Positions 38,760-50,935 are shown, counted from the first letter of the stretch. The stretch is 64,000 bases of DNA from Curtobacterium sp. 9128 (GCF_900086645.1 NZ_LT576451.1:2046001-2110000); one strand, 5' to 3'. Notes: generated by a model not told the origin, from the sequence alone. Numbers and translations: made by a program.

Positions 38760-39448
38760 ATGGCTTTGACGCCGGAAGACGTAGTCAACAAGCGGTTCCA
38801 GCCGACCAAGTTCCGCGAGGGCTACGACCAGGACGAGGTCGACGACTTCCTCGACGAGGTCGTGGTCGAGCTGCGTCGCCTGACCCAGGAGAACGACGAG
38901 CTCCGTCAGCGCCTGCAGGCCGCCGAGTCCGCGCCGAAGTCGGCCGAGACCGAGCAGCCCGCCCCCGCTGCAGAGCCCGAGCCGGAGCCGGCCCCGTCGC
39001 CGCCGCTCCCGAGCCCGCACCGGTGGCCGCTGCTGCAGCCCCGGCCGCCACGGTCAGCGCGGACGAGGACACCGAGGGCACCACGAACCTCCTGACGCTC
39101 GCGCGTCGTCTCCACGAGGAGCACGTCCGCGAAGGCGTCGAGAAGCGCGACGCGCTCATCGCCGAGGGCCAGGCCCAGGCCGCGCGCCTCGTCTCCGATG
39201 CAGAGGCCAAGCAGCGCCAGATCATCGCCGACACCGAGAACACCAACCGTCAGCGTGTTGCGGTGCTCGAGCAGGAGCGCACGCAGCTCGAGGGCAAGAT
39301 CGACGAGCTCCGCACGTTCGAGCGCGACTACCGCGCCCAGCTGAAGAGCTACATCCAGAGCCAGCTCAGCGAACTCGACTCCTCGTCGGGCACCGAGCAG
39401 TCTGGTCTCACCCCCGCGCCGGCATCGGCGCAGGGCTTCGGCAACTGA
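38760..39448 (+). CDS. wag31: Polar growth and division protein DivIVA/Wag31, frameshifted in this sequence
   Basis: Coiled-coil protein that marks poles and septum and guides cell-wall synthesis. The N-terminal membrane-binding domain (MALTPEDVVNKRFQPTKF, then DEVDDFLDEV) and the start of the coiled coil are read from the ATG at 38760. After EPAPSPP the frame is lost. The rest of DivIVA (TNLLTLARRLHEEHV, DALIAEGQAQAARL, FERDYRAQLKSYIQSQL) continues in another frame to the stop at 39446-39448. Restoring one base near 38996 (GCCCCG-TC to GCCCCG-GTC) rejoins the frames through a natural Pro/Ala linker and gives about 229 residues. Because the protein is essential in relatives, a sequencing error in a G/C-rich run is the simplest explanation; a real mutation or slippage is possible. 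RBS TTGAGGTGA. Confidence 0.88.
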
Positions 39449-39449
39449 T

Positions 39450-40109
39450 TTGTCCCAGCAAGACCAACGAGCGAAGGTCAGTGTCCGCGCGATCGCGGCA
39501 CTGGCCTTCGCCGCTGTCGTGGTGGTGGCGCTCGACCAGGGAGCGAAGGCCCTCGTCGTCGCGAACCTCCCGTACGGTCAGGTCGTCCCCGTGCTCGGGA
39601 ACGCCCTGCAGTTCCTCTACGTCAGGAACCCCGGTGCCGCGTTCTCGTTCGCGGTGAACATGACCTGGGTGTTCTCGATCGTCTCCGCGGCCGTCGTGGT
39701 CGCGATCATCGTCTTCGCCCGGCGCATCCACTCGATGTGGTGGGCGATCGTGCTCGGCATGCTGCTCGGCGGGGCGCTCGGGAACCTGAGCGACCGGCTC
39801 TTCCGCGAGCCGGGGTTCGGGCAGGGGCACGTCGTCGACTTCATCTCGACGCCGTGGATGATGCCGGCGATCTACAACATCGCGGACTCGTTCATCTGCA
39901 TCAGCATGGTGGTCTTCGTGCTGCTGGTCGTCTTCGGGGTGAACCTCGACGGCACCAGGACCGTCTCGTCGAAGAAGGGCGGACAGGAGGCTCCTGGCGA
40001 CGCCGCCACGGACGCTGCGGTTCCCGAGTCGGGAACCGTCGCCGACGTCGCGGACACCAGCCGAGCCTCCCGTCCCTCGTCCGACTCGCTGGGGCACGAC
40101 GCGACGTGA
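39450..40109 (+). CDS. lspA: Lipoprotein signal peptidase II
   Basis: Aspartyl membrane protease that cleaves prolipoprotein signal peptides. The 219-residue protein has four membrane helices. The catalytic aspartates are in GNLSDRLFR (about 114) and IYNIADSFI (about 141), and the motif [10 protein letters not shown] comes before them. The C-terminal 60 residues are a cytoplasmic low-complexity extension (Ala, Ser, Asp, Val), longer than usual. Its DNA includes GCCTCCCGTCC, an arm of the intergenic palindrome family. The TTG at 39450 starts one base after the wag31 stop; RBS is weak (AGGG at 39432). The rluD-like gene overlaps its stop. Confidence 0.92.
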   Translation: MSQQDQRAKVSVRAIAALAFAAVVVVALDQGAKALVVANLPYGQVVPVLGNALQFLYVRNPGAAFSFAVNMTWVFSIVSAAVVVAIIVFARRIHSMWWAIVLGMLLGGALGNLSDRLFREPGFGQGHVVDFISTPWMMPAIYNIADSFICISMVVFVLLVVFGVNLDGTRTVSSKKGGQEAPGDAATDAAVPESGTVADVADTSRASRPSSDSLGHDAT

Positions 40110-41035
40110 CCGAGTCGCGTTCCCTGCCCGTCCCGGACGGGCTCGCCGGTGAGCGTGTCGACGCCGCCATCGCGAAGCTCCTCGGCTTCAGCCGGTCCTT
40201 CGCGGCCGACGTCGTGGCTGCCGGGGGCGTGCGCGTCGACGGTGCCGTCGTCGACAAGTCCGACCGGCTCCACGCGGACTCGTGGCTCGAGGTCGAATGG
40301 ACCCCGAAGGAAGCGCCGCGGATCGTCCCCGCGGTCGTGCCCGGCATGACGATCGTCCACGACGACGAGGACATCGTCGTCGTCGACAAGCCCGTCGGCG
40401 TCGCCGCGCACCCGTCTCCCGGGTGGGACGGCCCCACCGTTCCCGGTGGCCTCGCCGCCGCCGGGTTCACCATCGCGACGTCCGGCGCCGCCGAGCGTGC
40501 TGGGATCGTGCACCGGCTCGACGTCGGAACTTCGGGGCTGATGGTCGTCGCGAAGACGGAGCTCGCGTACACGCACCTCAAGCGGGCGTTCAAGGAGCGC
40601 ACGGTCGAGAAGGTCTACCACGCACTCGCGCAGGGGCACCCGGACCCGACTTCCGGCACGGTCGACGCGCCCATCGGACGGCACCCATCCAGCGACTGGA
40701 AGTTCGCGGTCACCTCCGACGGCAAGCCGAGCGTGACGCACTACGAGACGCTCGAGGCGTTCCGGTCGGCGACCCTGCTCGAGGTGCACCTCGAGACCGG
40801 GCGGACGCACCAGATCCGCGTGCACATGGCCGCGACCAGGCACCCGCTGGTCGGCGACACGATGTACGGCGCGGACCCGGTGCTCGCCGAGTCGCTCGGG
40901 CTGACGCGGCAGTGGCTGGACGCCGTCCGGCTCGGGTTCGCGCACCCGCGGACCGGCGACTGGGTCGAGTTCCAGGCCGAGTACCCGGAGGACCTGGCGC
41001 TCGCGCTCGAGAAGATCCGCAGCGCGTCGGTCTGA
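40106..41035 (+). CDS. RluA/RluD-family pseudouridine synthase
   Basis: Isomerises specific uridines in rRNA. The 309-residue protein has an N-terminal S4 RNA-binding domain ([17 protein letters not shown] to about 75) and a catalytic domain with [16 protein letters not shown], containing the conserved aspartate, then KVYHAL and [11 protein letters not shown]. The GTG at 40106 overlaps the lspA stop (GTGA). lspA-rluD is a frequent pair. Which uridines are modified (RluD-type 23S positions are likely) cannot be decided from sequence alone. Confidence 0.93.
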   Translation: MTESRSLPVPDGLAGERVDAAIAKLLGFSRSFAADVVAAGGVRVDGAVVDKSDRLHADSWLEVEWTPKEAPRIVPAVVPGMTIVHDDEDIVVVDKPVGVAAHPSPGWDGPTVPGGLAAAGFTIATSGAAERAGIVHRLDVGTSGLMVVAKTELAYTHLKRAFKERTVEKVYHALAQGHPDPTSGTVDAPIGRHPSSDWKFAVTSDGKPSVTHYETLEAFRSATLLEVHLETGRTHQIRVHMAATRHPLVGDTMYGADPVLAESLGLTRQWLDAVRLGFAHPRTGDWVEFQAEYPEDLALALEKIRSASV

Positions 41036-41121
41036 TCGCGCGGACACGCCCGCCGGTCGTCGCGCGCGGACCATCGAGTGCGCAGTCGTGGCGGCCCGCC
41101 ACTCGGTCGGGCCGCCACTGC

Positions 41122-41177
41122 TGCTCACTCGACGGTGCTCACTCGACGGTGCTCACTCGGTCCTGCTCACTCGACGG
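41122..41177. repeat. Tandem repeat, four 14-bp units
   Basis: TGCTCACTCGACGG begins at 41122, 41136, 41150 (variant ending GTCC) and 41164, an exact 14-bp period. The last unit overlaps the stop and final codons of the MFS gene on the minus strand. It fills the convergent gap between the rluD-like and MFS genes, where no palindromic terminator is present. Confidence 0.85.
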
Positions 41178-42591
41178 TGCTGGTCGCCGGCTGCCGGGCG
41201 GACGCGGACGTGGACACCGATGTCTCGCCACCGGCTGCCTGACGGCCGGGCAGCAGCAGCGCGAGCACCGTCGCGAACCCGGTGATGCCGATCGCCCACC
41301 AGAACGCCTGCTGGAAGGCCGCAGCCGCGTCGCCCCCGGCGGCGGCGCCCGCGAGCACGACGGCGAGCACGGCAGTCCCGAACGCGCCGCCGAGCTGCTG
41401 GGCGAGCCGGGTGATGGTGCTGGCGTGCGGCATCTCCGGTCGGTCGAGCCCGACGAAGCCGACGGCCATGATCGGGATCATCACGGCACCGAGGCCGAGC
41501 CCGCGGACGACGAGGACGAGTGCGATCCACCACTCGTTCGTGGAGCCGTCCGCGAAGGCGAAGGGGATCGTCGCCGCGAGGACCACGGCGAACCCGACGA
41601 CCGCGACCAGCCGTGCGCCGATCCGGTCGGTGAGCCGTCCGGCGAGCGATCGACTGAGCAGTGAACCGACGCCCTGCGGGATGAGCAGCACCCCGGCGCC
41701 GAGCGCGTCCGTCCCACGCAGCTCCTGGAACGACAGCGGCAGCAGGAGCATCCCGCCGTACAGCGCCGCGCCCATCAGGAACATCAGCGTGGCCGCGGCG
41801 GCGAGCGGGCGGTGTCGGAGCAGGGCGAGGTCCACCAGGGCGGCACCCCGGCGGCGTGTTGCCCAGAGGACGAACGCGGCGAGCAGGACGACGCCGGCGC
41901 CGAGCGGGGCCCACACGTCGAACCGGGCGAAGCCGCCCGACCGGCTCGCGTTGCTCAAGCCGTAGAGGACGCCGACGACGGCGGGGGAGAGCAGCACGAG
42001 GCCCACGGCGTCCAGCCGCGCCGTGCCGACCGGTCCGTCCGCCGGCATGAACCGCCAGGCGAGGACGAGTCCGGCGACCGCGAACGGCACGTTCACCCAG
42101 AACAGCCACGGCCAGCTGCCGGCACCGAGGATGAGTCCGCCGATGACCGGGCCGAGGATCGGCCCGAGCGCGGTGGGCAGCGACGCGACCGACATGAGCT
42201 TGCCGACGTTCCGTCCACCGGCCGCCTGCATCAGGAGCGTGGTCAGCAGCGGCATCATCGCGCCGGCGCCGACGCCCTGGACGACGCGGAACGCGATGAG
42301 GCTCGGCGCGTCCCACGCGAGGGAGCACAGGATGCTGCCGATCAGGAAGACCACGAGCGACGCCATCCAGAGGCGCCGCCCGCCCACACGGTTCTGCAGC
42401 CACCCGACGAGTGGGACCGTGACGCCCATCGCGAGGAGGTAGCCGGTGCTGACCCACTGGATGGTGTCGACGCTGGCGTGCAGGTCGCGGCTGAGGGTGT
42501 GCAGCGCCACGCTCACGATCGTCGAGTCGAACAACGGTGCCATCGCACCGACGACCAGCGCGATGGCCAGTCTGCTGAGGTTCTTGTCCAT
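41167..42591 (-). CDS. MFS multidrug exporter, DHA2 (EmrB/QacA-like) family
   Basis: Proton-driven drug exporter of 474 residues with 12-14 membrane helices. The N-terminus LSRLAIALVVGAMAPLFDST contains the acidic residue of motif D1. TIQWVSTGYLLAMGVTVPLVGW and the motif A loop follow, and later RVVQGVGAGAMMPL and GPILGPVIGGLIL (motif C-like). The ATG at 42591 has GGGAG 11 bases upstream. A TetR-family gene is divergent, with an operator-like palindrome between them, the usual layout of an inducible efflux pump. The C-terminal codons lie in a 14-bp tandem repeat. Substrates are unknown. Confidence 0.9.
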   Translation of the reverse strand: MDKNLSRLAIALVVGAMAPLFDSTIVSVALHTLSRDLHASVDTIQWVSTGYLLAMGVTVPLVGWLQNRVGGRRLWMASLVVFLIGSILCSLAWDAPSLIAFRVVQGVGAGAMMPLLTTLLMQAAGGRNVGKLMSVASLPTALGPILGPVIGGLILGAGSWPWLFWVNVPFAVAGLVLAWRFMPADGPVGTARLDAVGLVLLSPAVVGVLYGLSNASRSGGFARFDVWAPLGAGVVLLAAFVLWATRRRGAALVDLALLRHRPLAAAATLMFLMGAALYGGMLLLPLSFQELRGTDALGAGVLLIPQGVGSLLSRSLAGRLTDRIGARLVAVVGFAVVLAATIPFAFADGSTNEWWIALVLVVRGLGLGAVMIPIMAVGFVGLDRPEMPHASTITRLAQQLGGAFGTAVLAVVLAGAAAGGDAAAAFQQAFWWAIGITGFATVLALLLPGRQAAGGETSVSTSASARQPATSTVE

Positions 42592-42594
42592 TTG

Positions 42595-42650
42595 GAGATA
42601 CGCTCCCGTTTCTTGTTGGCGCCAAGCTACTGGGACGCGTTAAGATACGC
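42595..42650. promoter_or_regulatory. Operator and divergent promoters of the MFS/TetR pair
   Basis: TTGGCGCCAA (42616-42625) is a perfect palindrome in the middle of the 61-bp gap. AGATACGC occurs twice in direct orientation (42595-42602 and 42643-42650), next to each start. TAAGAT (42641-42646) lies 6 bases before the TetR GTG at 42653, fitting a leaderless mRNA, with the palindrome at its -35 position. Binding by the adjacent TetR is the natural inference. Confidence 0.5.
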
Positions 42651-42652
42651 AA

Positions 42653-43231
42653 GTGGATCTTGCAAGGACACGACGCCGCGGTGCCGAGCTCGAGTCGGCG
42701 CTGCTCGACGCCGCCTGGCAGGAGCTCGAACAGGTGGGCTACGCCGGGCTGACCTACGAGGGGGTCGCCGCGCGCGCCGAGACCTCGAAGCCCGTGCTCT
42801 ACCGCAGGTGGCCGACGAAGGTGGACCTCGTGCTCGCGGCGCTGCAGCACGCCGGGCTGTTCCAACGCCGTCCCGTCGTGGACACCGGGTCGCTCCGTGG
42901 GGACATCCTCGCGACGCTGCGGGACTTCAACGCCGCGCGGTCCGACTTCATCACCGTGATCAGCCTGTACATGTCGAACATCAACGCCGACACCGGACTG
43001 TCGCCGGCCGATCTCCGGTCCCGGTTGCTCGGGGGCCGGTCGACCATCGGCAGGGTGTTCCTCGAGCGCGCGGCGGACCGTGGCGAGATCCCGGCCAGGG
43101 ACTGGCCGGAGGGACTGGTGTCGCTGCCGTCGGACCTGATGCGGCACGACCTCGTGATGACGCTGAAGCGGGTGCCCGACGCGCGGATCCTCGAGATCGT
43201 CGACGACATCTGGTTGCCGCTCATCCGCTGA
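42653..43231 (+). CDS. TetR-family transcriptional regulator
   Basis: Repressor-type regulator of 192 residues. The N-terminal HTH spans about 10-55, with ESALLDAAWQELEQVGYAGLT, GVAARAETSKPVLYRRW and the connecting PTKVDLVLAAL. The C-terminal ligand/dimer domain resembles the TetR_C_16-type group (FLERAADRGEIP). It most likely controls its own promoter and the divergent MFS exporter gene. The GTG at 42653 is probably leaderless (TAAGAT 6 bases upstream). Confidence 0.9.
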   Translation: MDLARTRRRGAELESALLDAAWQELEQVGYAGLTYEGVAARAETSKPVLYRRWPTKVDLVLAALQHAGLFQRRPVVDTGSLRGDILATLRDFNAARSDFITVISLYMSNINADTGLSPADLRSRLLGGRSTIGRVFLERAADRGEIPARDWPEGLVSLPSDLMRHDLVMTLKRVPDARILEIVDDIWLPLIR

Positions 43232-43304
43232 TGTCCGGGCGGCAAGCGGCGCCGTCCGGGCCGGGATCGGTGCCGTCGGGGCCGCGGTTGTCGCCCGTCG
43301 CGGT

Positions 43305-43310
43305 TAGGCT
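43305..43310 (+). promoter_or_regulatory. -10 element TAGGCT of dnaE1
   Basis: TAGGCT at 43305-43310 predicts a start near 43317 and a 32-base leader, with the RBS CCGGAGGTTCC before the GTG at 43349. Confidence 0.5.
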
Positions 43311-43348
43311 GTTCCCACCCCGCAGCAGCGTCACCAACCGGAGGTTCC

Positions 43349-46882
<3,534 letters not shown>

Positions 46883-46955
46883 GCGAGTCGACGTGCGACT
46901 GGCCGGTGGCCGAGGCCTGACGTGGCGCGCCGGTGCTCGTGGATCGCACCCTCGT

Positions 46956-46994
46956 GCGAACATCGCGCCCGGTGGTGACGGGGCGCGATGTTCG
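46956..46994. repeat. Hairpin repeat between dnaE1 and hisD
   Basis: CGAACATCGCGCCC (46957-46970) pairs perfectly with GGGCGCGATGTTCG (46981-46994) around a 10-base loop. It has no T-tract. It could end the dnaE1 transcript or be a dispersed element; a close copy is inside ftsQ (34520-34559). Confidence 0.75.
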
Positions 46995-47034
46995 TGACGG
47001 GGTGCGACGTCACGACCATTACGCTGGACGCCTC

Positions 47035-48354
47035 ATGATGCAGCGAATCGACCTCCGTGGCGGACTGCCCGTCCGCGCCGAACTCCTCCGTCTCATGCCG
47101 CGCGCCGTCGGTGACGTCGGGCATGCGGTGGACGCGGCTCGGGCGCTCGTGGACGACGTCCGCGATCGTGGAGCCGAGGCGCTGCAGGAGCAGGCCGAGC
47201 GGTTCGACGGGGGAGCACCGGCGGCCGTCCGGGTGCCGGCCGCCGACATCGCCGCCGCGGTCGCCGGGCTCACGCCGGAACTCCGCACGGCGCTCGACGA
47301 GGCGATCCGCCGCGTCCGGGCAGCGAGCGCCGCCCAGGTCCCCGCCGCATCCGTCACGACGCTGGCCGACGGCGCCGAGGTCCACCAGCGCTGGCAGCCG
47401 ATGCGGCGCGTCGGGCTCTACGTCCCCGGCGGCAAGGCCGTGTACCCGTCGAGCGTCGTCATGAACGTCGTCCCGGCGCAGGTCGCCGGCGTCGGTTCGA
47501 TCGCGCTCGTGTCCCCGCCGCAGCGCGACCACGGCGGCACCGTGCACCCGACGATCCTCGCCGCGGCCGGGCTCCTCGGCATCGACGAGGTCTACGCGAT
47601 GGGTGGAGCCGGAGCGATCGGCGCGCTGGCGTACGGCGTGCCGTCGATCGGCCTCGAGCCGGTCGACCTCGTCACCGGGCCCGGCAACAACTACGTCGCC
47701 GCAGCCAAGCGCCTGGTCCGTGGCGTCGTCGGGATCGACGCCGAGGCCGGCGCCACCGAGATCCTCGTCATCGCCGACGAGTCGGCTGACCCCGCGTACG
47801 TCGCGGCCGACCTCATCAGCCAAGCGGAGCACGACGAACAGGCCGGCAGCGTGCTGGTGACGACGTCGGCGACGTTCGCCGATGCGGTGGAAGCCGCCAT
47901 CCCGGGACAGACGGCGGTGCTCGGGACGGCCACGCGCCTCCAGGCCGCGCTCGACGGCCCGCAGTCCGCCGTCGTCCTGGTGGACTCGCTCGCGGACGCG
48001 GCGACCGTGAGCAACGCGTACGGGCCGGAGCACCTCGAGATCCAGACCGTCGACGACGACGCGGTCCTGGCAGACATCGACGCGGCTGGTGCGGTGTTCG
48101 TCGGCCCGAGCACGCCCGTGAGTCTCGGGGACTACCTGGCCGGCTCGAACCACGTGCTGCCGACCGGCGGCCAGGCCCGGTTCGGCTCCGGACTGTCGGC
48201 GTCGACGTTCCTGCGGCCCCAGCAGGTGATCCGCTACACGGCCGATGCCCTGGCCGAGGTCGCGCCGCACATCGTCGCGCTCTCGACCGAGGAGCAGCTC
48301 CCCGCCCACGGGGCAGCGGTGACCGCCCGCACGGGTTCGCCCGTCGGCCCGTAG
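47035..48354 (+). CDS. hisD: Histidinol dehydrogenase
   Basis: Last two oxidation steps of histidine synthesis, histidinol to histidine with NAD. The 439-residue zinc enzyme shows VGLYVPGGKAVYPSSV, LVTGPGNNYVAAAKR and QAEHDEQAGSVLV with the zinc and catalytic Gln/His residues, plus GPEHLEI and GSNHVLPTGGQARF. Two adjacent ATGs (47035, 47038) are possible. TACGCT (47020-47025) lies 9 bases before the first, so the mRNA has almost no leader. No other his genes are next to it; nrdR follows in the same direction after 33 bp with its own -10. Confidence 0.94.
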   Translation: MMQRIDLRGGLPVRAELLRLMPRAVGDVGHAVDAARALVDDVRDRGAEALQEQAERFDGGAPAAVRVPAADIAAAVAGLTPELRTALDEAIRRVRAASAAQVPAASVTTLADGAEVHQRWQPMRRVGLYVPGGKAVYPSSVVMNVVPAQVAGVGSIALVSPPQRDHGGTVHPTILAAAGLLGIDEVYAMGGAGAIGALAYGVPSIGLEPVDLVTGPGNNYVAAAKRLVRGVVGIDAEAGATEILVIADESADPAYVAADLISQAEHDEQAGSVLVTTSATFADAVEAAIPGQTAVLGTATRLQAALDGPQSAVVLVDSLADAATVSNAYGPEHLEIQTVDDDAVLADIDAAGAVFVGPSTPVSLGDYLAGSNHVLPTGGQARFGSGLSASTFLRPQQVIRYTADALAEVAPHIVALSTEEQLPAHGAAVTARTGSPVGP

Positions 48355-48371
48355 CGGGCGTGCCGAACCGA

Positions 48372-48377
48372 TAGCCT
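48372..48377 (+). promoter_or_regulatory. -10 element TAGCCT of nrdR
   Basis: TAGCCT 10 bases before the ATG at 48388 predicts an mRNA with a leader of only a few bases. It lies in the 33-bp hisD-nrdR gap. Confidence 0.4.
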
Positions 48378-48387
48378 GGGGCACGAC

Positions 48388-48870
48388 ATGTTCTGCCCCT
48401 TCTGCCGCCACCCGGACTCCCGCGTCGTCGACTCCCGCACGAGCGACGACGGCACCTCGATCCGCCGCCGCCGCCAGTGCCCGAACTGCGGGCGTCGCTT
48501 CTCCACGACGGAGACTGCATCGCTCAACGTCGTGAAGCGGAACGGGGTGCTCGAACCGTTCAGCAGGGAGAAGATCATCTCCGGCGTGCGGAAGGCCTGC
48601 CAGGGCCGCCCCGTGACGGACTCCGACCTCGCGGTGCTCGCGCAGCGGGTGGAGGAGATCGTGCGGTCCTCGGGCGCCAGCCAGATCGAGGCGAACGACA
48701 TCGGCCTCGCGATCCTCGACCCGCTGCGCGAACTCGACGAGGTCGCCTACCTCCGGTACGCCAGCGTGTACCAGGCGTTCGACTCGCTCGAGGACTTCGA
48801 GTCCGCGATCGGGCAGCTCCGCATCGACCACCACGGTGAGCCGCAGTCGACGAACGGGGCCGACGCGTGA
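48388..48870 (+). CDS. nrdR: Transcriptional repressor NrdR
   Basis: Nucleotide-sensing repressor of ribonucleotide reductase genes, 160 residues. The N-terminal zinc ribbon (CPFC at 3-6, CPNC near 31-34) with DSRVVDSR and [15 protein letters not shown] is followed by an ATP-cone domain (about 46-136) starting [19 protein letters not shown]/dATP binding there controls DNA binding. It is the standard length. pyrD begins over its stop (GTGA), so the two are translated together. No NrdR box is visible in this window, so its targets lie elsewhere. Confidence 0.96.
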   Translation: MFCPFCRHPDSRVVDSRTSDDGTSIRRRRQCPNCGRRFSTTETASLNVVKRNGVLEPFSREKIISGVRKACQGRPVTDSDLAVLAQRVEEIVRSSGASQIEANDIGLAILDPLRELDEVAYLRYASVYQAFDSLEDFESAIGQLRIDHHGEPQSTNGADA

Positions 48871-49952
48871 GCGGCATCGCGGAACGCATCGTCCGCGCCG
48901 GGTACGGGGCCGTCTTCCGTGGCGTCTTCGCGAACATGGACCCCGAGCGTGCCCACCACCTGGCGTTCGGCGTCATCAAGGTGCTCCCGAGGGTCCCGAT
49001 CGTGCGGGGGCTCGTCGAGCGGTACTCCCGCCCGTCGGCCGACGACGGCGTCACGACGATGGGCATCCACTTCCCGTCCCGGTTCGGCCTCGCCGCCGGG
49101 TTCGACAAGGACGCCAGGGGGATCGGCGGCCTCGGTCTGCTCGGCTTCGGGCACGTCGAGGTCGGCACGATCACGGCCAAGCCCCAACCGGGCAACGAGA
49201 AGCCGCGGTTGTTCCGGCTCATCGCCGACCGCGCCCTGATCAACCGCATGGGGTTCAACAACCAGGGTGCAGCGGCCGCGGCACGCCGGCTCGAGCGTGC
49301 TCGCCGGAACCCCGGTCGGCCCGTCATCGGCGTGAACATCGGCAAGAGCCGCGTGGTCGACGTCGCGGACGCGGTCGACGACTACCTCGAGTCCACGCGG
49401 CTCCTCGCGCCGTTCGCGGACTACCTCGCGGTCAACGTGAGCTCGCCGAACACGCCGGGCCTCCGTGGGCTGCAGGAGCTCGACCAGCTCCGTCCCCTGC
49501 TCTCCGCCGTGAACGACGCCGCCGGGCGGATCCCCGTGCTGGTGAAGATCGCGCCGGACCTCACCGACGAGCAGATCGACGCGATCGCCGGGCTCGCGGT
49601 CGACCTCGGGCTCGCCGGGGTCATCGCGAACAACACGACGATCTCGCGCTCCGGGCTCGCGACCCCGGTCGCCGACGTCGAGGCGATGGGGGCTGGTGGG
49701 CTCTCCGGGGCGCCGCTGTCCGCCCGGTCGCTCGACGTCCTGCGCCGCGTGCGCGCCGCCGTGCCGACCGACTTCTGCGTGATCGCGGTCGGGGGCGTCA
49801 TCTCCGAGGCGGACGTGCAGGCTCGTGTCGACGCCGGCGCGACGCTCGTGCAGGGCTACACGGCGTTCCTCTACGAGGGGCCGACCTGGGCGACGCGGAT
49901 CAACCGGCTGCGGCGGCGTCGGCTGAAGCGCGAGGCGCGCGCCGCGCGCTGA
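48867..49952 (+). CDS. pyrD: Dihydroorotate dehydrogenase (quinone), class 2
   Basis: Membrane-associated flavoenzyme of pyrimidine synthesis that oxidises dihydroorotate to orotate and passes electrons to quinone. The 361-residue protein has the class 2 N-terminal helix ([16 protein letters not shown]), [25 protein letters not shown] and [11 protein letters not shown]. The active-site loop [12 protein letters not shown] contains the class 2 serine, and VKIAPDLTD and [10 protein letters not shown] follow. The GTG at 48867 overlaps the nrdR stop. The tail [11 protein letters not shown] is basic. Confidence 0.96.
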   Translation: MSGIAERIVRAGYGAVFRGVFANMDPERAHHLAFGVIKVLPRVPIVRGLVERYSRPSADDGVTTMGIHFPSRFGLAAGFDKDARGIGGLGLLGFGHVEVGTITAKPQPGNEKPRLFRLIADRALINRMGFNNQGAAAAARRLERARRNPGRPVIGVNIGKSRVVDVADAVDDYLESTRLLAPFADYLAVNVSSPNTPGLRGLQELDQLRPLLSAVNDAAGRIPVLVKIAPDLTDEQIDAIAGLAVDLGLAGVIANNTTISRSGLATPVADVEAMGAGGLSGAPLSARSLDVLRRVRAAVPTDFCVIAVGGVISEADVQARVDAGATLVQGYTAFLYEGPTWATRINRLRRRRLKREARAAR

Positions 49953-50128
49953 GCGCCGCCGGGTGCGCTGTCGCGTGCGCGCGGAGGGCACGGTCACGGC
50001 TTGGCCGCGACCGGTCGCGACACCCCGCTCACGTTCGCCGAGCGGTCGCAATCCGTCGGTGCCGGAAGGTCGCAACGACACGCTTCGACCGGTCGGCGGA
50101 AGGCGCGCGACGTGTCGTGACCAGTCGA

Positions 50129-50172
50129 CGGACGGGAGGCTCGTGGCGGACCGGCACCGAGCCTCCCGTCCG
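50129..50172. terminator. Bidirectional palindromic terminator, GGAGGC family (diverged loop)
   Basis: CGGACGGGAGGCTCG (50129-50143) pairs exactly with CGAGCCTCCCGTCCG (50158-50172). The inner part has diverged, giving a 14-base loop. It is the fourth copy of this family and again lies in a convergent gap. Confidence 0.7.
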
Positions 50173-50240
50173 GCGCTTCACCGGACACGGCACCCGGCTG
50201 CGCCACGGCGCGCACCCCGGCCCGGCGCGCGCCGGGACGA

Positions 50241-50275
50241 CGAAGCGCCGCCGGCCAGGGGCCGGCGGCGCTTCG
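50241..50275. terminator. Hairpin at the 3' side of the DUF3043 gene
   Basis: CGAAGCGCCGCCGGCC (50241-50256), a 3-base loop and its exact complement (50260-50275). The 16-bp perfect stem is 12 bases beyond the DUF3043 stop and faces pyrD from the other side. There is no T-tract. Confidence 0.7.
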
Positions 50276-50286
50276 GGACGAAGGGG

Positions 50287-50862
50287 TCAGGCGGAGGGGT
50301 ACTGGCCGCGCTTCACCTGGGGCTTCGGCAGACGCAGGAAGCGCAGCTGCCACGCCCGCGTCAGGATGTAGAAGAACGTTCCCTTCTGGAACACACCGAA
50401 CTTCGCGGTGAGCTTCTTGCGCAGCACGACCCAGAGCACGACGCAGTCGAGGATGAACAGCGCCACGAACGCCCACACGAGCAGCAGCGCGTACGAAGCG
50501 GCAGCGGTCTGGGACGCGACGAACCCGACGATCAGGAAGACCACGAGGACCGGCATCATCACCTCGCCGACGTTCCAGCGCGCGTCGATGTAGTCGCGCA
50601 CGAACTTGCGCTGCTCGCCCTTGTCCTTCGCGGGGAGGTACCGTTCCTCGCCGTTGGCCATCCCGACGCGGGCCTTCTCGCGCTCGTTGTTGAGGCGGGC
50701 GCGCGCTGCCTTCTTGTCGACGGGCGTGTTGCCGACGAGCGGGCGGCGGTTCGCTGCCTCGCGCTCGCGGCGGGACGGCGTCGGACGGCCCTTGCCCTGC
50801 TCGAGCAGTTCCTCTTCCGAGGGGTTGACTGTCGTGTTGGTCTTGGGTGCTGCCTTCGCCAC
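50287..50862 (-). CDS. DUF3043 membrane protein
   Basis: Conserved actinobacterial protein of 191 residues, function unknown. The N-terminal 100 residues are soluble, charged and basic, with GKGRPTPSRREREAANRRP (a family hallmark) and YLPAKDKGEQRKFVRDYID. Two membrane helices (about 110-160: VLVVFLIVGFVASQ and LLLVWAFVALFILDCVVLW) are followed by a basic C-terminal tail. The GTG at 50862 has AGGAATCACC upstream. It is divergent from the dipeptidase gene across 73 bp. Confidence 0.9.
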   Translation of the reverse strand: MAKAAPKTNTTVNPSEEELLEQGKGRPTPSRREREAANRRPLVGNTPVDKKAARARLNNEREKARVGMANGEERYLPAKDKGEQRKFVRDYIDARWNVGEVMMPVLVVFLIVGFVASQTAAASYALLLVWAFVALFILDCVVLWVVLRKKLTAKFGVFQKGTFFYILTRAWQLRFLRLPKPQVKRGQYPSA

Positions 50863-50922
50863 GGTGATTCCTGCTGGTCGGTGAGCGGTGCGCCGGGGAA
50901 CACCCCGGCACCGGTTGTCCTC

Positions 50923-50928
50923 TAGATT
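50923..50928 (+). promoter_or_regulatory. -10 element TAGATT of the dipeptidase gene
   Basis: TAGATT is followed by exactly 7 bases and the ATG at 50936, the layout of a leaderless mRNA. There is no Shine-Dalgarno before that ATG. Confidence 0.5.
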
Positions 50929-50935
50929 ACCGGGC

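Larger units (their letters stand above)
49953..50286. other. Convergent non-coding gap after pyrD, 334 bp, palindromes and repeat fragments
   Basis: No gene. It contains CGAGCGGTCGC and GCGACGTGTCGTGACC (50107-50122, the inverse of the 31-bp array core at 2363), the GGAGGC palindrome (50129-50172), a perfect 16-bp palindrome CCCGGCGCGCGCCGGG (50221-50236) and a strong hairpin at 50241-50275. Confidence 0.7.

Noticed and set aside
41153-43147. Reverse frame of 664 residues spanning the MFS and TetR genes
   Set aside because: It is out of frame with the MFS protein and antisense to the TetR gene; the 474-residue frame has the transporter motifs.
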